NCBI GenBank assembly: GCA_017614995.1
Contig: JAGAAX010000045.1
Location: forward strand, 17,563-81,562
Direction: 5' to 3'
DNA length: 64,000 nt
Source: Spirochaetaceae bacterium
GTDB lineage: Bacteria; Spirochaetota; Spirochaetia; Treponematales; Treponemataceae
Under the pieces are notes generated by a model. The model had not been told where the DNA came from, did not search any database, and was given only the letters and a program-made list of their open reading frames with translations. Positions within the stretch are counted from its first letter, which is position 1; each line of letters opens with the position of its first letter. The position numbers were made by a program, and so were the translations under genes. Shown here piece by piece: positions 60,090 to 64,000 of this stretch.

Positions 60090-61364
60090 ATGAAAAACGG
60101 TACAATCGTCGGAATTAACTGGGGCGACGAAGGAAAAGGTCGCATGGTAGATCTTCTTACAGAAGACTATGATATTGTTTGCAGATTTCAGGGTGGCGGA
60201 AATGCCGGCCATACTGTAATCAACGACAAAGGCAAGTTTGCACTTCATCTATTGCCGTCCGGCATCTTTAGAGATGGTGTAGTTAATATCCTTGGAAACG
60301 GTGTAGCATTAGACCCCGAAAATCTTTTGAAAGAAATCGAAGACGTAGAAAGCAAAGGCGTAAGCATTACTCCTCAGAACCTCAAAATCAGCGACAGAGC
60401 CTCGCTTTTGATTCCATGGCACAGAGACCTTGACTGTCTTGAAGAGCAGCGTCTTGCTGATAAAAAGTACGGCTCTACAAAACAGGGAATTGCGCCATTT
60501 TATTCAGATAAATACCAGAAAAAGACAGTGCTTGCCGGCGAATTGTTTTATCCGGCAGAATTGAAACAGCACCTTTTGGACATAATGGAATGGAAAAACC
60601 TTACATTGACAAAAGTTTACGGCGCAGAGCCTTATACAGAAGCAAAGCTCGACGCCTGGCTTAAAGACGTATGCGAAAGAATAAAGCCTTTTGTCTGCGA
60701 TACAGGCGCTTTCTTAAAGAAGGCACAGGCTGATAAAAAGTCAATCCTTTTTGAGGCACAGCTCGGCTCGCTCCGCGACCTTGACTACGGTATTGTGCCT
60801 TATACAACTTCTTCAAACACAATCGCTGCATATGCACCGATCGGCTCAGGCTGCCCGTCAGTAAAAATTACAGACGTTATCGGTGTTGTAAAAGCTTATT
60901 CAACCTGTGTCGGCGAAGGTCCGTTTGTCTGCGAGATGTTCGGTGATGAAGCAGAAGAACTCCGCAAAGCCGGCAACGAGTACGGTGCAAAAACAGGCCG
61001 TCCTCGCCGCGTTGGTCCGCTTGATATAGTTGCAACACGCTACGGTGTAGAAGTTCAGGCTGCAACAGAAATTGCGCTTACAAAGCTTGATGTTCTAAGC
61101 TACATGGAAAAAATTCCGGTAACAACACATTATGAGCTTGACGGCAAGCAGATTGACAACTTTCCGTTCCCGGTTCTTTTGAATTCATGCAAGCCGGTTA
61201 CAGAATATATGCCTGGCTGGAAAACTGACATTTCAAAGGCACGCCGCTGGAAAGACCTTCCAAAAGAAGCAAGAGATTATGTTGAATTCATAGAAAAAGC
61301 AATCGGCTGCCATATCAAATATGTTTCAGTTGGTGCAGAACGCGAAGCAATAATAGTCAGATAA
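60090..61364 (+). CDS. purA: Adenylosuccinate synthetase
   Basis: A 424-residue GTP-dependent ligase joining IMP and aspartate. N-terminal GINWGDEGKGRMVDLL and GGGNAGHTVINDKG, then ASTKQGIAPFYSDK-type IMP site (here GSTKQGIAPFYSDK) and TGRPRRVGPLDIVA at the base of the aspartate loop. Shine-Dalgarno TGGAG. It heads purA-purC-purB with 11 nt and 0 nt gaps, i.e. one transcript. Confidence 0.96.
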   Translation: MKNGTIVGINWGDEGKGRMVDLLTEDYDIVCRFQGGGNAGHTVINDKGKFALHLLPSGIFRDGVVNILGNGVALDPENLLKEIEDVESKGVSITPQNLKISDRASLLIPWHRDLDCLEEQRLADKKYGSTKQGIAPFYSDKYQKKTVLAGELFYPAELKQHLLDIMEWKNLTLTKVYGAEPYTEAKLDAWLKDVCERIKPFVCDTGAFLKKAQADKKSILFEAQLGSLRDLDYGIVPYTTSSNTIAAYAPIGSGCPSVKITDVIGVVKAYSTCVGEGPFVCEMFGDEAEELRKAGNEYGAKTGRPRRVGPLDIVATRYGVEVQAATEIALTKLDVLSYMEKIPVTTHYELDGKQIDNFPFPVLLNSCKPVTEYMPGWKTDISKARRWKDLPKEARDYVEFIEKAIGCHIKYVSVGAEREAIIVR

Positions 61365-61375
61365 AGGAAAGTACA

Positions 61376-62245
61376 ATGAAAGAATATTCACCAGTTAAAG
61401 AAGGAAAAGTCAGAGAAATCTATGATGTCGGCGACAACCTTATTCTGGTTGCAACAGACAGAATAAGCTGCTTTGATGTAATTCTTCACAATATCGTTAC
61501 AAAGAAGGGCACTGTTTTAACGCAGATGTCTAAATTCTGGTTTGACTTTACAAAAGACATTGTAAAGAACCATATGATTTCAGTTGATGTTAAAGATATG
61601 CCTGAATATTTCAGACAGGACAAATTCAACGGAAACAGCATGCTCTGCAAAAAGCTTACTATGCTTCCTGTTGAGTGCATTGTCCGCGGCTATATTACAG
61701 GTTCAGGCTGGAAAAGCTATCAGGAAAATCAGACTGTCTGCGGAATTAAGCTTCCTGCCGGTCTTAAAGAATCTGAGAAATTGCCAGAGCCTATTTACAC
61801 ACCTTCTACAAAGGCTGAAATCGGCGACCACGACGAGAACATCTCTTATGAGCAGTCTGTTGACTATCTTGAAAAGCGCTTTCCGGGCAAAGGCAAAGAA
61901 TATGCCACAAAGCTCCGCGACCTTTCAATTGCGCTCTACAAAAAATGTGCAGAATACGCGCTTTCAAAGGGCATCATCATTGCAGACACAAAATTTGAGT
62001 TCGGTCTTGATGAGAACGGCGAAGTTGTTGTGGGTGATGAAATGCTTACACCAGATTCATCAAGATTCTGGCCGCTTGACCAGTACGAAGTAGGACATGG
62101 CGAACCGTCTTATGACAAGCAGTTTGCCCGCGACTGGCTTAAGGCTAATCCGCATGATGACTGGACACTTCCGCAGGACGTTGTTGATAAGACTATCTCA
62201 ATCTATCTTGAAGGTTACGAAAAGCTTACAGGCAGGAAACTCTAA
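61376..62245 (+). CDS. purC: SAICAR synthetase
   Basis: A 289-residue ligase of de novo purine synthesis. EGKVREIYDVGDNLILVATDRISCFDV is the ATP-binding start; VECIVRGYITGSGWKSY and IIADTKFEFGLDENG are family motifs, and the length fits the longer PurC type. The purB ATG follows the purC stop directly. Confidence 0.95.
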   Translation: MKEYSPVKEGKVREIYDVGDNLILVATDRISCFDVILHNIVTKKGTVLTQMSKFWFDFTKDIVKNHMISVDVKDMPEYFRQDKFNGNSMLCKKLTMLPVECIVRGYITGSGWKSYQENQTVCGIKLPAGLKESEKLPEPIYTPSTKAEIGDHDENISYEQSVDYLEKRFPGKGKEYATKLRDLSIALYKKCAEYALSKGIIIADTKFEFGLDENGEVVVGDEMLTPDSSRFWPLDQYEVGHGEPSYDKQFARDWLKANPHDDWTLPQDVVDKTISIYLEGYEKLTGRKL

Positions 62246-63661
62246 ATGACAGATACATACGAATCACCATTATCTACACGTTATGCCTCTGATTACATGC
62301 TCAAGCTTTTTTCTTCTGATACAAGATATCAGACATGGCGTAAACTTTGGGTTGCCTTGGCTAAGGCAGAGAACGCGCTCGGACTGCCGGTTTCTAAAGA
62401 ACAGGTAAAAGAGCTTTCTGAGCACATCACCGACATTGATTATGATGTTGTAGCCGCACGCGAAAAAGAAGTGCGCCACGATGTAATGGCTCACGTTTAT
62501 GCATACGGAAAGGTTGCACCTTCTGCAGCCGGAATAATTCATCTTGGCGCTACAAGCTGTTACGTAACAGATAACGCCGATTTGGTAATCTACAGAGACG
62601 GCTTGCGCTATCTCCGCGGCGAGCTTTTAAAGGTTATTTCTAATCTCTGCGAATTTGCAGACAAATATAAGGCTATGCCTACTTTGGGCTACACACACTA
62701 TCAGCCTGCACAGCTTGTAACAGTCGGCAAGCGCGCATGTCTCTGGCTTCAAGATTTTGTTTCAGACTTGAACGAAATTGATTTTGCAATTGAGAACGTA
62801 AAATTCCTCGGCTGCCGCGGAACAACAGGCACAGAAGCAAGCTTTATGGACTTGTTTGAAGGCAACGGCAAAAAATGCGAAAAGCTCAACGAGATGATTG
62901 CCAAAGACTTTGGCTTTACAGAAATCTTTGACGTTCAGGGTCAGACTTATCCGCGCAAGGTAGACAGCCGCATTTTGAATGCGCTTTCTTCTGTCGCACA
63001 GAGCTGTTACCGCATGGCAAACGATATCCGCCTTTTGCAGCACGACAGACAGGTTGAAGAACCATTTGAGAAAAATCAGATTGGTTCATCTGCTATGGCT
63101 TATAAGCGCAACCCTATGAGAAGCGAAAGAATCTGTTCTTTAGCACGCTATTTGATGGCTGATGCTTTGAATGCGCCGATGACAGCCTGCACACAGTGGC
63201 TTGAGCGCACTCTTGATGATTCTGCAAACCGCCGCATTTCGCTCCCTGAAGGTTTCCTCTGCTGCGATGCAATTCTGCGCCTTGCACAGAACGTAACAGA
63301 CGGTCTTCATGTAAACGAAAAAATCGTAGAAAAGACCTGCAACGATTACCTTCCGTTTATTGCTACAGAAAACCTTATGATGGAAGCAGTAAAACGCGGC
63401 GGCGACAGACAGGAACTTCACGAAATAATTAGACGCTGTTCAATGGAAGCTACCGCTAAAATGAAAAACGGCGAGGAATGTGACCTGCTTGCACGTCTTG
63501 CTGCAGAAAAATCATTCGGCCTTACAGAAGACGAAATGAAAAAGCTTTTGACACCGTCGCTTTACATCGGCAGATGCCCAGAACAGGTAACCGCCATGAT
63601 AAAGAAGATTAAGCCTCTTTTGAAAGGCGTCGCAAAAGAATCAGCAGAAATTAATCTTTAA
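62246..63661 (+). CDS. purB: Adenylosuccinate lyase
   Basis: A 471-residue fumarase/aspartase-fold lyase used both in purine synthesis and in AMP formation. DVMAHVYAYGKVAPSAAGIIHLGATSCYVTDN and the active-site loop GSSAMAYKRNPMRSE are clear. With purA and purC it covers IMP-to-AMP and the SAICAR steps. Stop at 63661, followed by a strong terminator. Confidence 0.96.
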   Translation: MTDTYESPLSTRYASDYMLKLFSSDTRYQTWRKLWVALAKAENALGLPVSKEQVKELSEHITDIDYDVVAAREKEVRHDVMAHVYAYGKVAPSAAGIIHLGATSCYVTDNADLVIYRDGLRYLRGELLKVISNLCEFADKYKAMPTLGYTHYQPAQLVTVGKRACLWLQDFVSDLNEIDFAIENVKFLGCRGTTGTEASFMDLFEGNGKKCEKLNEMIAKDFGFTEIFDVQGQTYPRKVDSRILNALSSVAQSCYRMANDIRLLQHDRQVEEPFEKNQIGSSAMAYKRNPMRSERICSLARYLMADALNAPMTACTQWLERTLDDSANRRISLPEGFLCCDAILRLAQNVTDGLHVNEKIVEKTCNDYLPFIATENLMMEAVKRGGDRQELHEIIRRCSMEATAKMKNGEECDLLARLAAEKSFGLTEDEMKKLLTPSLYIGRCPEQVTAMIKKIKPLLKGVAKESAEINL

Positions 63662-63726
63662 TTTAGGGGAGACAAGAACCTCTACTCGTAGGCGGGTTCT
63701 TTTCTCCCCTAAAACCCCTCTTTTTT
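63662..63726 (+). terminator. Terminator of the pur operon
   Basis: TTTAGGGGAGA (63662-63672) / TCTCCCCTAAA (63703-63713), with AGAACC/GGTTCT inside, then CTTTTTT. Confidence 0.9.
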
Positions 63727-63730
63727 CCAG

Positions 63731-63990
63731 CAACGTTTAGGGGATACCCCTAAGTTGTTACGATTAAATAATCCGAAGAAAAGTTGTACTCTAAGTTGAC
63801 GGACTTGGAGAGCCGGTGGAAGGCAGCGGGGTTTCGTGAGATTAAAAAGCTCGACCCTTAGTTTTTGTCAAAGCCGGCCACCGTATAACAAGGAGCGGCC
63901 TGGAGCCAATACTCCAGTACCGCGAATAGGAGAACGGTGTTCAACGCACCCGGATCGCTCTCCAGTCCTCATTTTATATTAAAGGGGGAC
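63731..63990 (+). ncRNA. Structured leader RNA of unknown class
   Basis: About 260 nt without an open frame but with many stems: 63731-63757 (CAAC + TTAGGGG/CCCCTAA + GTTG), CGGTGG/CCACCG (63814-63819/63878-63883) enclosing a smaller fold, GAGCG/CGCTC (63893-63897/63956-63960) enclosing CTGGAG/CTCCAG (63900-63917) and GGTG/CACC (63936-63950). It ends at AAAGGGGGA and an ATG (63995). It matches none of the riboswitch core sequences I know (TPP, FMN, SAM-I, cobalamin, glycine, lysine, c-di-GMP). Confidence 0.6.
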
Positions 63991-63994
63991 ACTT

Positions 63995-64000
63995 ATGGAA
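63995..64000 (+). CDS. Start of a gene cut by the window edge
   Basis: ATGGAA follows AAAGGGGGA (63981-63989) at a 5-nt distance. Only two codons are present, so no function can be assigned. Confidence 0.5.

Noticed and set aside
63731..63990. Known RNA such as tmRNA, SRP RNA or RNase P RNA
   Set aside because: None of their conserved core sequences is visible.

Overview
This window looks like a piece of a Treponema-type spirochaete chromosome. The strongest signs are two adjacent genes for FlaA-type periplasmic flagellar sheath proteins, a complete flgBC-fliEFGHIJ cluster, lipoproteins with spirochaete-style lipoboxes, many non-ATG starts and chemoreceptors. The gene order mraZ-rsmH-ftsL-murF-ftsW-ftsQ-ftsA-ftsZ ... 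dprA-topA-xer-flgB-... matches what I recall of Treponema pallidum and T. denticola. No rRNA, tRNA, insertion sequence or CRISPR array was recognised.

Layout. 1-8.5 kb: a 41-bp palindromic array, an unknown zinc-motif protein, a lipoprotein, an FtsH-like ATPase without protease domain, a copper ATPase, a Cys-rich protein and a chemoreceptor, ending in a 585-bp intergenic region with a second 41-bp array. 8.5-12.9 kb: lysC-dapB, a GH3 lipoprotein and an RNA m5C methyltransferase. 12.9-16.1 kb: a GAF/HD-GYP phosphodiesterase convergent with two minus-strand genes. 16.1-20.6 kb: infC-rpmI-rplT-zapB-like-zapA-yaiI and a second chemoreceptor. 20.6-26.7 kb: a metallo-hydrolase, a broken pentapeptide-repeat gene, a Cys-rich protein with murI, fba, two flaA genes and a nuclease-like gene. 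26.7-34.6 kb: a reduced division and cell-wall cluster from mraZ to ftsZ. 34.6-42.6 kb: xer recombinase, TPR protein, dprA, topA, xerC, hslV, hslU. 42.7-49.9 kb: flagellar basal body and export genes. 50.1-59.8 kb: accessory region with a nucleoside kinase, unknown membrane and lipoproteins, an Rpn-type nuclease, cdd, a B12/radical SAM protein and two duplicated secreted-protein cassettes. 60-63.7 kb: purA-purC-purB. The last 280 bases hold a structured RNA leader in front of a gene that begins at the window edge.

How parts work together. The run dprA-topA-xerC-hslVU-flgBC-fliEFGHIJ also resembles the Bacillus subtilis order, so it is probably an old arrangement linking chromosome topology, dimer resolution, proteolysis and motility. 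A sigma-28-like promoter before flgB fits motility control, while flaA has a sigma-70-type promoter. MraZ boxes run directly into the mraZ start codon.

The most unusual content is non-coding. (1) Two arrays of 41-bp units have conserved linkers, and their palindromes change sequence while both arms stay complementary. (2) A dispersed two-hairpin element has a conserved loop and an exchangeable stem. (3) Several genes begin exactly 6 nt after a -10 box, suggesting leaderless mRNAs. (4) hslV has its Shine-Dalgarno separated from ATG by a perfect hairpin. (5) In-frame internal starts would give a free CopZ-like chaperone from copA and an RpnS-like product from the rpn gene. (6) A roughly 260-nt structured leader lies at the right edge. 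All calls come from reading the sequence; no database search was possible.
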